A stretch of 64,000 bases of DNA from Psychrobacillus sp044762655 (GTDB lineage: Bacteria > Bacillota > Bacilli > Bacillales_A > Planococcaceae): assembly GCF_044762655.1 (NCBI RefSeq), contig NZ_JBIWER010000002.1, forward strand, positions 124,001 through 188,000, given 5' to 3'. Shown one piece after another: positions 53,704 through 62,248 of the stretch. The translations under genes and the position numbers were made by a program. Under the pieces are notes generated by a model. That model was not told the DNA's origin, ran no database searches, and worked only from the letters and a program-made list of their open reading frames with translations. The number at the start of each line of letters is the position of its first letter. The stretch's first letter is position 1.

Positions 53704-54573
53704 TTATAATCTATCACGTTTATTCAAAGGGTCATTGTCCAATCGATTTTCTTCGAGTGGATCATTATCTAGTGCCTTGTTCTCATTGTAGTTTGCTACA
53801 TCATCCGTACGATGGATATCTGCTTCTTCACGACGAACAGTCTCGTTTACAAGTTCCGTGTCTGTCACTTTTCTCTTGCCTACGACGATTTCTTCACTGA
53901 CTACTGGTCGTTTTGTCACTTCTACTCGTTCTTCCATGACAGGAATATGAATTTTTTCTCCATCGTCTACTATGTTCCCTGCGGCAGTCTCATCAACTGC
54001 ACGTCTTTCAATATACACTTCCTCGTGCTCTACTGGGACTTCAACCCTCTCTTGTGTTTCAACAATGTGTTTCTCGACGTTCACTTCACCAGCTAGTTTC
54101 TGTTCTTTGTCGATAGACAATCGTTCCTCATGAAGTCGCATACGTTCTTCTTGCGTATGGTCATCATTCAAGGTATCTGTTGTAGAGAAATTGGTACTTG
54201 TTAGTGTTGTTCCTAAATCTCTATCCTTCCCGTCGTAAATAGTTCCGTAATCTTTATCTACATAAAGGAGGATACTGCCACTTTTTACTTCACCGTAGTA
54301 TCGATCTGCTTCTTCATCTGTAAATCCCATATTCAGAAATGCCGCTCGAACTGGCTCATCACCACTCATGAAAGCTATGAACTTGTCTAGCCAATTTCCA
54401 TCCACTGTAGATAAGTCGACGTCTGTATGACCGCGAACAATCGAAAGTGAATCTTTATCGTTAGTCACTACATATATATCATTTTCTACATAACCTTCTA
54501 GTTTCAACTCATTAATCTTGTTCAGTACTTCCTGCTCTGTTCTAAAAGATCCAACATATTTTTTGTCTGCCAT
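53704..54573 (-). CDS. General stress protein: YflT domain fused to a DUF2382 (YsnF/AvaK) domain
   Basis: A 289-residue cytoplasmic protein. Residues 1-115 are nearly the same as the YflT domain of the 44230 gene (FVGSFRTEQEVLNKINEL, WLDKFIAFMSGDEPVRAAF). Residues 140-260 are a DUF2382 domain: EERMRLHEERLSIDKE, VEVPVEHEEVYIERR and VVSEEIVVGKRKV, a highly charged repeat-like stretch also found in YsnF. The fusion joins two stress-related domains of unknown chemistry. ATG follows AGGAGGAG; a sigma-B-type promoter is at 54626-54651. The last 30 residues are rich in Asn and Asp. Confidence 0.88.
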   Translation of the reverse strand: MADKKYVGSFRTEQEVLNKINELKLEGYVENDIYVVTNDKDSLSIVRGHTDVDLSTVDGNWLDKFIAFMSGDEPVRAAFLNMGFTDEEADRYYGEVKSGSILLYVDKDYGTIYDGKDRDLGTTLTSTNFSTTDTLNDDHTQEERMRLHEERLSIDKEQKLAGEVNVEKHIVETQERVEVPVEHEEVYIERRAVDETAAGNIVDDGEKIHIPVMEERVEVTKRPVVSEEIVVGKRKVTDTELVNETVRREEADIHRTDDVANYNENKALDNDPLEENRLDNDPLNKRDRL

Positions 54574-54625
54574 TAATAATCTCCTCCTAAAATATCAAGT
54601 ATTAATATCGTTCATGTTTTAATAG

Positions 54626-54651
54626 ATACCCGCTCGTTTTTTAAACTAAAC
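54626..54651 (-). promoter_or_regulatory. Sigma-B-type promoter of the DUF2382 stress gene
   Basis: Minus-strand GTTTAG, 14 nt, GGGTAT lies about 55 nt before the ATG. It fits the general stress consensus with one mismatch at the last -35 base. Confidence 0.78.
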
Positions 54652-54830
54652 AAAAGCAACTTCAATCTAGCTATGACTATCTATAAATTTCTAAACTAAA
54701 AAAAACTTGTTTTTCCTTTTAGAATGCGGGTTTGAAGGATTTATTCTAGTTATTCATAAAATGAATCAATGCCAATAATTGGATGTGTTAATGACGTTAG
54801 TATTAAAAAACATCTTAGCTTATTTAGCTT

Positions 54831-54860
54831 CTGACACAGGGGTAAGATTTTAAGTATAAT
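54831..54860 (+). promoter_or_regulatory. Likely sigma-A promoter of phnF
   Basis: CTGACA (54831-54836), 18 nt, TATAAT (54855-54860), 24 nt before the proposed phnF start. Confidence 0.6.
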
Positions 54861-54884
54861 GATAAGTAATTAAGAAATCGGGAG

Positions 54885-55610
54885 ATGATTCTTATATCAT
54901 TAGATATGGAAACGCAAATAATAGATGACATTATGCAACGAATAGTTTCAAGGTCAATTGAACATGGGAAGAAACTTCCTTCTGAAAATGAGCTCGCAAA
55001 AAAGTATAAAGTCCCTCGAATGACAGTTAGAAATGCACTTACGAAATTAGAAGAACGAGGATACATATATTCTAAGCAAGGAAAAGGCAGATACTTAAAA
55101 GAAAAGTCAATGCAAATTCAATTACACCTAACCGGAAAAACAAGTTTCACGGATAAGATGAAGCAAGCAGGGTATAAGTTAAAAACAGAGAATATTGTTT
55201 GTGAAAAAATCGCTTATAATGAACAAATTTATAATAGTTTAAATATCGAAGAAGAGGAAGACGTATATAAAGTGGGGAGAATCCGCTATATAAATGAAGA
55301 ACCAATAGCAATTCATTATTCCTTTGTTAGTAAAAAGATGTTTCCGCAAATTATAGAAGATGGACCAAAGATCGAGTCCATGTTTGCTTACTATCGAGAA
55401 TTGGGCTATAAAAAGTTTTCGAGTAAACAAAGCTTGCTAAGTATTACATTTCCGACCTCAGATGAACAACAATTGCTATCATGTAAAAGCATGGTTCCAC
55501 TCATTGTGGTTGAAAATGATTGCATAGATGTCGCTTCCAATAAAGTACTAGAACATACAAAAATACTCTATCGAAGTGATAAGTTTAAATATGATATATC
55601 AATGGATTAA
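54885..55610 (+). CDS. phnF: GntR-family regulator PhnF (UTRA domain)
   Basis: A 241-residue regulator. The winged helix lies near residues 30-70 (SENELAKKYKVPRMTVRNAL, GYIYSKQGKGRYL), followed by a UTRA ligand domain (VYKVGRIRYINEEPIAIHYS). Its place before the phn genes suggests it senses a phosphonate or phosphate signal and controls the C-P lyase operon. The start is uncertain: ATG 54885 directly abuts GGGAG, and ATG 54906 (METQIIDD) is an alternative. Separated from phnG by about 800 nt of repeats, so it is transcribed on its own. Confidence 0.83.
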   Translation: MILISLDMETQIIDDIMQRIVSRSIEHGKKLPSENELAKKYKVPRMTVRNALTKLEERGYIYSKQGKGRYLKEKSMQIQLHLTGKTSFTDKMKQAGYKLKTENIVCEKIAYNEQIYNSLNIEEEEDVYKVGRIRYINEEPIAIHYSFVSKKMFPQIIEDGPKIESMFAYYRELGYKKFSSKQSLLSITFPTSDEQQLLSCKSMVPLIVVENDCIDVASNKVLEHTKILYRSDKFKYDISMD

Positions 55611-55613
55611 ATG

Positions 55614-55658
55614 AAAACAGGTAAAGGACGATATTGTCCTCTATCTGTTTTTTTTTTT
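55614..55658 (+). terminator. Terminator of phnF
   Basis: AAACAGGTAAAGGAC pairs with GTCCTCTATCTGTTT with small mismatches, followed by a run of T. Confidence 0.85.
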
Positions 55659-55662
55659 CAAA

Positions 55663-55840
55663 GAAAGTATATAAAAATGCACGTGAACAATGGGTTCATG
55701 GCACTTTGAAGAATGAATAATACTACTGATTTCCGCTTCAGGTGGACGCTTTTCGCGGGCGTTGCCTCAGCCTCGGGCCAACAGGATGTTGGTCATGAAG
55801 GCGTTGCCACACGATGTGGCGCACTTAGCCTTCATACCTA
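55663..55840. repeat. GC-rich dispersed repeat, second long copy
   Basis: GAAAGTATATAAAAATG and GATTTCCGCTTCAGGTGG match the opening of the 28855 copy, while GGCCAACAGGATGTTGGTC and GGCGTTGCCACACGATGTGG match its core in reverse orientation. No coding frame. Much of the GC content of the phnF-phnG gap is in this element. Confidence 0.8.
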
Positions 55841-55969
55841 TAGTTGATATAGTGATAAACCGTCTGTCGAATCAAGGATACTATTCTGTAATGAAGGATG
55901 AAGAAAGTAGATTTTCTTTTATCTAGGGGACATAAAGAAAAATAGTAAGTAGTTACTAAATAAAGTAGC

Positions 55970-56271
55970 GAATAGCGACCGAAATTGTATCTTCGGGGTC
56001 TTCCTCTATGAATAGGAAAGTAACTTTTCTCTAGTTATCCAAAAACGTACTTACCTGTTTCTGAGAGTTGTAGGAGGGCGACGGATAGACAAACGACATA
56101 AGATTACCGAAAAAAGGGATGCTGGTTGGTTGTGACGGTCGTCACAACCGACCAGCATCCCAAAAAATTCACACGGAAATAATATAGCAAAAAGTCTGTT
56201 CAAAGCCCTTCGAAAACGAAGAAACAGGTTTTGACCTTAAAGGACCGGGCATGTCTTTTCCCGTTTTTTTA
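55970..56271 (+). repeat. Large folded intergenic repeat, copy 3 (most complete)
   Basis: ACCTGTTTC (56053) faces GAAACAGGT (56221); GGAGGGC (56073) faces GCCCTTC (56205); GGATAGAC (56083) faces GTCTGTTC (56194). The central stem GGGATGCTGGTTGGTTGTGA at 56116-56136 pairs with 56141-56161 over 21 bp with one G-T pair. The element ends CGGG-CATGTCTTTT-CCCG plus seven T, a terminator shape. Compared with copies 1 and 2 the stem bases differ but pairing is kept. Confidence 0.85.
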
Positions 56272-56326
56272 TTTAGTAGATTAGTTTTTACAATAAACTG
56301 CTTCAGCTCGTCGTTTATTAAGAACA

Positions 56327-56353
56327 TTTACAAACATTTACGATACCTTAAAA
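56327..56353 (+). promoter_or_regulatory. Possible Pho box before phnG
   Basis: TTTACA (56327), TTTACG (56337) and TTAAAA (56348) follow the PhoP direct-repeat pattern TTHAYA at 10-11 bp spacing, with two imperfect units. It lies about 55-80 nt before the phnG start. Phosphate-starvation control of C-P lyase is expected from biology, but the site is weak. Confidence 0.4.
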
Positions 56354-56406
56354 CACATGCACTTGGCGACAAGTTAAGATGAATTTGCAAAGGAGGATTC
56401 TTACAT

Positions 56407-56829
56407 ATGAAAAGAAGAAGAAGAACCAAAATTCTCATTCAAGGTGATATCCATTTGGCGCGAAAGTTTGCAGAATCCATTGTGGATACTTATGAATGTA
56501 GAGAAATTATGGCTCCTCAATACGGATTGACGATGATTAAAATGCGAGAAACAGCAAAAAAATCTCTATTTTATATAGGAGAAGTCCTTATAACAGAAGC
56601 AAAAGTAGAGATTAATAATCGTATTGGTATAGGAATTGTTGTCGGCATGAAAGATGAGCTTGCGCAACATTTAGCGATTATCGATGCTGCATATAAAGCA
56701 GAATTACCTGAAACCAACACATGGGAAACCTATTTAATAGAAGCAGAAAACCAAATTACAAAAGAACGAGCGAAAAAGCAAGCAGAGCTTTTTGAGACAA
56801 AAGTTAATTTTGAAACGATGGAAATTTAA
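56407..56829 (+). CDS. phnG: C-P lyase subunit PhnG
   Basis: A 140-residue subunit of the carbon-phosphorus lyase core complex, which attaches phosphonates to ribose of ATP before cleavage. YGLTMIKMRETAKKSLFYIGE, ITEAKVEINNRIGIG and HLAIIDAAYKAELPE are the family blocks. ATG 56407 follows AAAGGAGGATTC. First gene of phnGHIJKML; a possible Pho box is upstream. Confidence 0.92.
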   Translation: MKRRRRTKILIQGDIHLARKFAESIVDTYECREIMAPQYGLTMIKMRETAKKSLFYIGEVLITEAKVEINNRIGIGIVVGMKDELAQHLAIIDAAYKAELPETNTWETYLIEAENQITKERAKKQAELFETKVNFETMEI

Positions 56830-56910
56830 CTTTATTCTGCGGAGCTGAACAAAGTGAAGCGGAAGCAAATGCGCAGAGGCATATTTGAAATAACAAATAG
56901 GAGAGATAGT

Positions 56911-57507
56911 ATGGCGATTGATCAAGTTCATGATTTGCAGGCAGTTTACAGAAAAATATTACACTGTATGTCTAGACCCGGCACCATTTCGTCACTGACT
57001 GATATAGCAGAGCGCGTAGATATGAATCTACCTTGTTACGACGCAACTATTTTAAGTGCTATGACTTTTTTTGATGCAGAAACTACATTTCATATTCTTT
57101 CAGAGGATCAACAGGAACTAATTGAAAAAATTTCAGAATATACTTCTGCAAAATATGCACCAATTGACGTAGCAGACTTTGTCATTGTACTGCGTGAAGA
57201 TACAAAGACCGCTATAAAAATTGCTATTCAAAGTTGTAAAAATGGCACGCTCATTGATCCTCAGCTGTCATCAACATGGATTATTGAAAGTGCTCCATTA
57301 TCTAATGAAGGTGAATTGACTTTAACAGGACCTGGAATTAAGCACACTTCCCAGTTGCATACAAGCTTTGATCAATTGATGTGGCAGGCAAGAAATGAAA
57401 AAACGAAGGAATATCCACTAGGTATTGATTTGATCTTCACTGACGAGAACGCACAAGTAGTCTGTGTTCCTCGAACAACTTCTATTAGCCTCATGGAGGT
57501 GAGCTAA
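56911..57507 (+). CDS. phnH: C-P lyase subunit PhnH
   Basis: A 198-residue core-complex subunit with a pyridoxal-transferase-like fold. YRKILHCMSRPGTISSL at the start and GPGIKHTSQLHTS are family signatures, although the usual FPLGID block appears as YPLGIDLIFTD. ATG 56911 follows ATAGGAGAGATAGT; an upstream ATG at 56854 has no ribosome site. Its stop overlaps the phnI start (TAATG). Confidence 0.9.
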   Translation: MAIDQVHDLQAVYRKILHCMSRPGTISSLTDIAERVDMNLPCYDATILSAMTFFDAETTFHILSEDQQELIEKISEYTSAKYAPIDVADFVIVLREDTKTAIKIAIQSCKNGTLIDPQLSSTWIIESAPLSNEGELTLTGPGIKHTSQLHTSFDQLMWQARNEKTKEYPLGIDLIFTDENAQVVCVPRTTSISLMEVS

Positions 57508-58622
57508 TGGGATACGTTCCGGTAAAAGGTGGCACGCAGGCAATTGATGCATCTATTCAACGAATAAAGTATGAACGTTTAAAGGGTCAAGAAATAATTG
57601 AAATAAAAACAATTATGTCGACTATGCGCGGGATGGTTGATCAGGTTATGTCGGAAAGTAGCTTGTATTCGCCATACTTAGCAGCACTTGCGATCAAGCA
57701 AGCGGAAGGAAGTATGGAAGAAGCAGTATTTCTTATGAGAGCTCATCGTTCTACTTTGCCGCGTCCCTATTACAGTCAAACAGTTGAATCTGAAAAGATG
57801 CTTGTAGAACGTCGTATTTCGGCAAGTTTTAAGGATATCCCAGGTGGACAATTATTAGGAGCAACGTATGATTACACACATCGATTACTTGATTTTGAAT
57901 TAATAAAAGAAAATCTAGAAAATAACCTAGATTGGCTACAAAATTATCACGATCAATTAAAACAAATTGAAGCTTTCGATGAAGTAAAGTATTTTCCTAA
58001 AGTAGTAGATTACTTGCGGGAAGAAGGAATTTTTGAAACATATGAGGCAGATAACACCTCTCCAATTGATGTTACAAAGAAAAGTCTACAATTTCCAACA
58101 ACTCGTAGCGAAAGACTTCAAGTTCTAACGAGAGGACAAACGGGCGCAGTTACTTCTTTAGGCTATGCTTCACTTAGAGGATACGGGCAAGTTCATCCGA
58201 CTGTGGGAGAAGTGCGAGTAGGGTCTGTTCCCATTTATGTGCAGCACCCAAATGAGATGGATCAAAGTGATGAGGACGAATTTTATATTGGTGAAATCAA
58301 AGTAACCGAAGTAGAATCCTTTGTTCCGACAACTGTGAAAAATGAAAATAACGAATATGAACTGGAACTTGAAATTGGCTATGGCATTTGCTATGGGCAA
58401 AATGAAACGAAGGCCATTGCTATGAGCATTTTAGACCAATGTCTGGAGCACCCAGAATCTGATTTTCCAACACATGATGAAGAGTTTGTGCTATTGCATA
58501 TAGATTCTGTAGAATCGACAGGGTTTATATCCCATTTAAAATTACCACATTATGTGACGTTCCAGTCAAAATTGGATAGTATCCGTCAAGTGAAGAAAGG
58601 GGTGCCTACAGTTGAAAGCTAA
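57507..58622 (+). CDS. phnI: C-P lyase subunit PhnI
   Basis: A 371-residue nucleosidase-like subunit that, with PhnG, PhnH and PhnL, replaces adenine of ATP by the phosphonate to give alpha-D-ribose-1-phosphonate-5-triphosphate. Visible blocks are GYVPVKGGTQAIDASI, AIKQAEGSMEEAVFLMRAHR, RISASFKDIPGGQLLGAT and TRGQTGAVTSLGYASLRGYG. ATG 57507 overlaps the phnH stop and has GGAGGTGA upstream. Overlaps phnJ by 11 nt. Confidence 0.93.
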   Translation: MGYVPVKGGTQAIDASIQRIKYERLKGQEIIEIKTIMSTMRGMVDQVMSESSLYSPYLAALAIKQAEGSMEEAVFLMRAHRSTLPRPYYSQTVESEKMLVERRISASFKDIPGGQLLGATYDYTHRLLDFELIKENLENNLDWLQNYHDQLKQIEAFDEVKYFPKVVDYLREEGIFETYEADNTSPIDVTKKSLQFPTTRSERLQVLTRGQTGAVTSLGYASLRGYGQVHPTVGEVRVGSVPIYVQHPNEMDQSDEDEFYIGEIKVTEVESFVPTTVKNENNEYELELEIGYGICYGQNETKAIAMSILDQCLEHPESDFPTHDEEFVLLHIDSVESTGFISHLKLPHYVTFQSKLDSIRQVKKGVPTVES

Positions 58623-59478
58623 TACACATTTTGCATTTTTCGATGAGGGATCTAAAAAAGAAATTCGCCGTGCAATCATGAAAGCTGTAGCAATTCCAGG
58701 ATATCAAGTGCCATTTGCATCCAGAGAAATGCCTATTGCACGTGGGTGGGGTACAGGTGGATTGCAAATCACCCTCTCCATCATTGGCAAGTCAGATGTG
58801 CTGAAGGTAATTGACCAAGGTGCAGATGAATCTGTAAATGCAGTAAGTATAAAAAAATTAGTTCATGAAACGACGAATGTTGAGCTAACAGAGCAAACCT
58901 CAGAAGCAACTATTATTCAATCGAGGCACCGTATACCAGAGGTTCCCTTAACAAATGAGCAGATTATCGTGTTACAAGTGCCGATGCCAGAACCACTTCG
59001 CGGAGTAGAAGAAAGAGAATATATGACGAAAAGAATGCATTCAGAAGATGATTATAGCGGTGTATGGCTAATGTTATTTGAGCAAATTATGAAATACGGC
59101 AAGACGGCAACATTTGCGGATCATCCGGTTTACGTAAATGGACGATATGTGATGGCACCAAGCCCAATTCCTAGATTTGATAACAATAAAATGCATCAAT
59201 CGGAGTCTTTAATATTACTCGGGGCAGGGCGAGAAAAGAAAATATATGCAGTACCACCTTATACGAATGTGGAGTCTCTAGCTTTTGAGGACTATCCATT
59301 CACTGTGGAGTCCTTTGAGGGTCTCAAGTGTCACTTATGTGGTTCAACAGATATCTTTTTGGATGAATTAATAGATCAACAAACAGGAAAAACCATTCAC
59401 CAATGCAACGACACAAGTTTCTGTATGGATCAGTTGAATAAGAACGAGAAAGCTGAGGTGCAAACTAGCTATGCATGA
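58612..59478 (+). CDS. phnJ: C-P lyase catalytic radical-SAM subunit PhnJ
   Basis: A 288-residue enzyme that breaks the carbon-phosphorus bond using a 4Fe-4S cluster and S-adenosylmethionine. Cysteines at 240, 243, 265 and 271 (CHLC and CNDTSFC) reproduce the C-x2-C-x21-C-x5-C pattern of E. coli PhnJ. VAIPGYQVPFASREMPIARG holds the glycine proposed to carry a radical. The start is TTG 58612 with AAAGGGG upstream. Overlaps phnI and phnK by a few bases, so the core is translationally coupled. Confidence 0.95.
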   Translation: MKANTHFAFFDEGSKKEIRRAIMKAVAIPGYQVPFASREMPIARGWGTGGLQITLSIIGKSDVLKVIDQGADESVNAVSIKKLVHETTNVELTEQTSEATIIQSRHRIPEVPLTNEQIIVLQVPMPEPLRGVEEREYMTKRMHSEDDYSGVWLMLFEQIMKYGKTATFADHPVYVNGRYVMAPSPIPRFDNNKMHQSESLILLGAGREKKIYAVPPYTNVESLAFEDYPFTVESFEGLKCHLCGSTDIFLDELIDQQTGKTIHQCNDTSFCMDQLNKNEKAEVQTSYA

Positions 59479-60310
59479 GGAGCCAATACTGCAAGTAAGG
59501 AACTTACGAAAGCAATTTGGAACAGGATGTAAAGAATGCTCGGAACTTAATGATGGAAATCTGGAGAAAAACTTTTGTAAGAGTTGTGGGACAGTTTATG
59601 CATGCCAGGATATTTCGTTCGATTTGTATCCAGGAGAAATTTTAGGAATCGTTGGGGAAAGTGGAAGCGGCAAATCTACTATGATGCAATGCTTATACTT
59701 CGATACAGATGTCTCTTCGGGGGAAGCATATATTAACGATCCTATATTAGCGGGGCAAAATGTTTTTGAATTATCCTCCCAACAAAAGCGCTCTATCCGA
59801 AATCATGTATATGGAATGGTTTATCAAAACCCGGTCCACGGTTTAAAAATGAACTTCTCTTCTGTAGGTAATATCGCCGAGAAGTTAATTGCGGCAGGGA
59901 ATCGCAATGTTGCTGATATGGAAGCTACCAGTAAAAAACTGTTGAATAGTGTGCATATACCTTTACATCGCATGAAAGAAGAACCGAAAAACTTTTCCGG
60001 TGGGATGCAGCAGAGGGTTCAAATTGCAAAGGCATTATCGAATAATCCTCCTATCCTTTTTTTAGATGAAGTAACTACCGGATTGGATCTATCTGTACAA
60101 GCAAACGTATTGGATTTAATAAAAAAAATCCAACGAGATTTAGGAATTAGTATGATTGTTGTTTCGCATGATTTAGGAGTAATACGTATGCTTGCAGATC
60201 GTACCATCGTGCTATTGAACGGAAAAGTAATTGAAGAAGGTTTAACCGATCAAGTTTTAGAAGACCCACAGCATGAGTACACGCAGCAATTAGTTTACTC
60301 ACTATTATAG
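59471..60310 (+). CDS. phnK: C-P lyase ATPase subunit PhnK
   Basis: A 279-residue ABC-type ATPase associated with the C-P lyase core rather than a membrane permease. Walker A GESGSGKST, signature FSGGMQQRVQ and Walker B ILFLDEVTTGLDLS are intact. A cysteine-rich insert near residues 18-50 (GCKECSE, FCKSCGTVYAC) is usual in PhnK. ATG 59471 lies within the end of phnJ (8-nt overlap). Confidence 0.93.
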   Translation: MHEEPILQVRNLRKQFGTGCKECSELNDGNLEKNFCKSCGTVYACQDISFDLYPGEILGIVGESGSGKSTMMQCLYFDTDVSSGEAYINDPILAGQNVFELSSQQKRSIRNHVYGMVYQNPVHGLKMNFSSVGNIAEKLIAAGNRNVADMEATSKKLLNSVHIPLHRMKEEPKNFSGGMQQRVQIAKALSNNPPILFLDEVTTGLDLSVQANVLDLIKKIQRDLGISMIVVSHDLGVIRMLADRTIVLLNGKVIEEGLTDQVLEDPQHEYTQQLVYSLL

Positions 60311-60323
60311 AGGAGCGGTGACT

Positions 60324-61505
60324 TTGTACATTATTCATAATGGGAAAATCATAACAGAAGAAGCAATAATGGAGGGTTATGCGGTTGTAGTTGAAGGTGA
60401 AATAATTCAAGCAATTATTCCACAAGAAGCGGTGTCCACATATACAGATGCACAGCTTATCAATGCAAGAGGAGGATACATATCTCCTGGATTTATAGAT
60501 ATCCATTCGGATTATATTGAGACAATAGCGTCGCCAAGACCCACTAGTATGATGGATTTTAATATTAGTTTACGTGAAGCAGAGAAAATATTGATCAGCC
60601 ACGGAATTACGACGATGTTTCATTCTCTTTCATTTTACCGAGAGGATATCTTCACCCATAAACCGATGCGAAATCCTAATAACATTCAGCGTATGGTAGA
60701 TGCAATTGACGCAACGCACAGTGAATTGCATTTGATCCGTCACCGCATGCATGCACGTTTTGAAATAGACAATGTAGATGAAATAGACACACTTGTAAAA
60801 AATATGGAAGATGGCAAAGTTCATTTGTTGTCATTTATGGACCATACACCAGGGCAAGGTCAGTATCGAAACCTAGAAGTCTATCGTGAAACATTAAAAG
60901 GTTACCGGGACATTTCAGATGATGATGTCAATGTGTTAATTGCAGAACGACAAAGTACAGAGTTTTTAACAATCGAAAAAATAAAGGAAGTAGCAGATAT
61001 CGCTATTTCAAAAGGTATTGCAGTCGCATCACATGACGATGACGAAATTCAAAAACTAGAGTTAGTAAAATCCTTTGGTACAACAATTAGTGAATTTCCT
61101 ATTACTCTTGAAGTAGCAAAAAAAGCAAAGGAAATCGGGCTATATACAATTGCGGGTGCTCCGAATGTGCTGCTTGGCGGATCCCACTCAGGGAATCTTT
61201 CGGCAGCTGAAGCCATTGCAAACGACTGTGTAGATATTCTTTGTAGTGATTATTATCCAGCAGCATTACTACACGCTATCTTTGATTTGCATGAGAAGCA
61301 CGGGAATGATTTACACAAAATGTTCATGATGGTCTCGTTAAATCCTGCTAAAGCAGTAAAAATGGACGATGAGATAGGCTCGATAAAAGCTGGGAAGAAA
61401 GCAGACATTTTAGTAATTGAACGAATGGAAGATGGGTATCCGATGCTAACTACAACGATGGTAAACGGAGCATTAATAACGACGACGCATTACCGGATTA
61501 AATAG
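60324..61505 (+). CDS. phnM: PhnM, ribophosphonate triphosphate pyrophosphohydrolase
   Basis: A 393-residue amidohydrolase-fold enzyme that removes pyrophosphate from ribose-1-phosphonate-5-triphosphate. Metal ligands appear in GFIDIHSDYIETIASPRP, SFMDHTPGQGQYRN, VASHDDDEIQK and DILCSDYYPAAL. TTG 60324 is chosen, with GAGGAG 8 nt upstream; GTG 60318 is too close. It follows phnK by 13 nt, and phnM stands before phnL, an order different from E. coli. Confidence 0.92.
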   Translation: MYIIHNGKIITEEAIMEGYAVVVEGEIIQAIIPQEAVSTYTDAQLINARGGYISPGFIDIHSDYIETIASPRPTSMMDFNISLREAEKILISHGITTMFHSLSFYREDIFTHKPMRNPNNIQRMVDAIDATHSELHLIRHRMHARFEIDNVDEIDTLVKNMEDGKVHLLSFMDHTPGQGQYRNLEVYRETLKGYRDISDDDVNVLIAERQSTEFLTIEKIKEVADIAISKGIAVASHDDDEIQKLELVKSFGTTISEFPITLEVAKKAKEIGLYTIAGAPNVLLGGSHSGNLSAAEAIANDCVDILCSDYYPAALLHAIFDLHEKHGNDLHKMFMMVSLNPAKAVKMDDEIGSIKAGKKADILVIERMEDGYPMLTTTMVNGALITTTHYRIK

Positions 61506-61525
61506 TAAATCAGGGAGGTAATGAA

Positions 61526-62248
61526 ATGACAATGCTAGAAATCAAGGATTTTGGCAAACGATTCACGATTCATCACCTGGGGAAAACAATGCCAGCAATT
61601 GAACATATCAATTTCTCTTTAGATGCAGGAGAATTCATTGGTATTGTTGGGAAAAGTGGCAGTGGTAAATCGACGATATTGAAGAGTATTTACCGCTCCT
61701 ATTTACCGGATACCGGCAATATTTTTTATAACTCAGCACGTTTTGGACAAATTGATTTGGCAACAATACCGGAAAGACAAATGCTATATTTACGCCAATA
61801 TGAGATTGGCTATGTATCCCAATTTTTGAACGTTATGCCTCGGACAACCTGCCGCCAGCTCGTCATTAATGCATTATTGGAAATGGGAGAAACTGAAGAA
61901 GAAGCTCTTATGGAGGCAGAAAAGGCATTAACACATTTCGAGATGGATCCAAAACTATGGGATAGCTATCCTAATACATTTTCCGGTGGAGAAAAGTTGC
62001 GTTTAAACATCGCGATGGCCACTGTGAAAAATCCGCGATTACTATTGCTAGATGAACCAACTGCAAGTCTAGACCAACAATCTAAAGTAAAAGTCCGTGA
62101 AATAATTGAAAAGCTGAAAAATAGAGGCACAACCCTGGTTGGCATATTTCATGATATTGAATTCATGGAAGGGCTTTGTGACAAGGTTTACGATATGCAA
62201 TCAAGACAGCTAACCGTTGTAAAAGAGACGATTGCCAATGAAAGCTGA
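61526..62248 (+). CDS. phnL: C-P lyase subunit PhnL (ABC-type ATPase)
   Basis: A 240-residue ABC ATPase needed with PhnGHI for the nucleotide-phosphonate exchange. Walker A GKSGSGKST, Q-loop YVSQFLNVMPRT, signature FSGGEKLRLN and Walker B LLLLDEPTASLD. FLNVMPRTTC is typical of PhnL. ATG 61526 follows GGGAGGTAATGAA. Its stop overlaps the next gene by 11 nt. Confidence 0.93.
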   Translation: MTMLEIKDFGKRFTIHHLGKTMPAIEHINFSLDAGEFIGIVGKSGSGKSTILKSIYRSYLPDTGNIFYNSARFGQIDLATIPERQMLYLRQYEIGYVSQFLNVMPRTTCRQLVINALLEMGETEEEALMEAEKALTHFEMDPKLWDSYPNTFSGGEKLRLNIAMATVKNPRLLLLDEPTASLDQQSKVKVREIIEKLKNRGTTLVGIFHDIEFMEGLCDKVYDMQSRQLTVVKETIANES

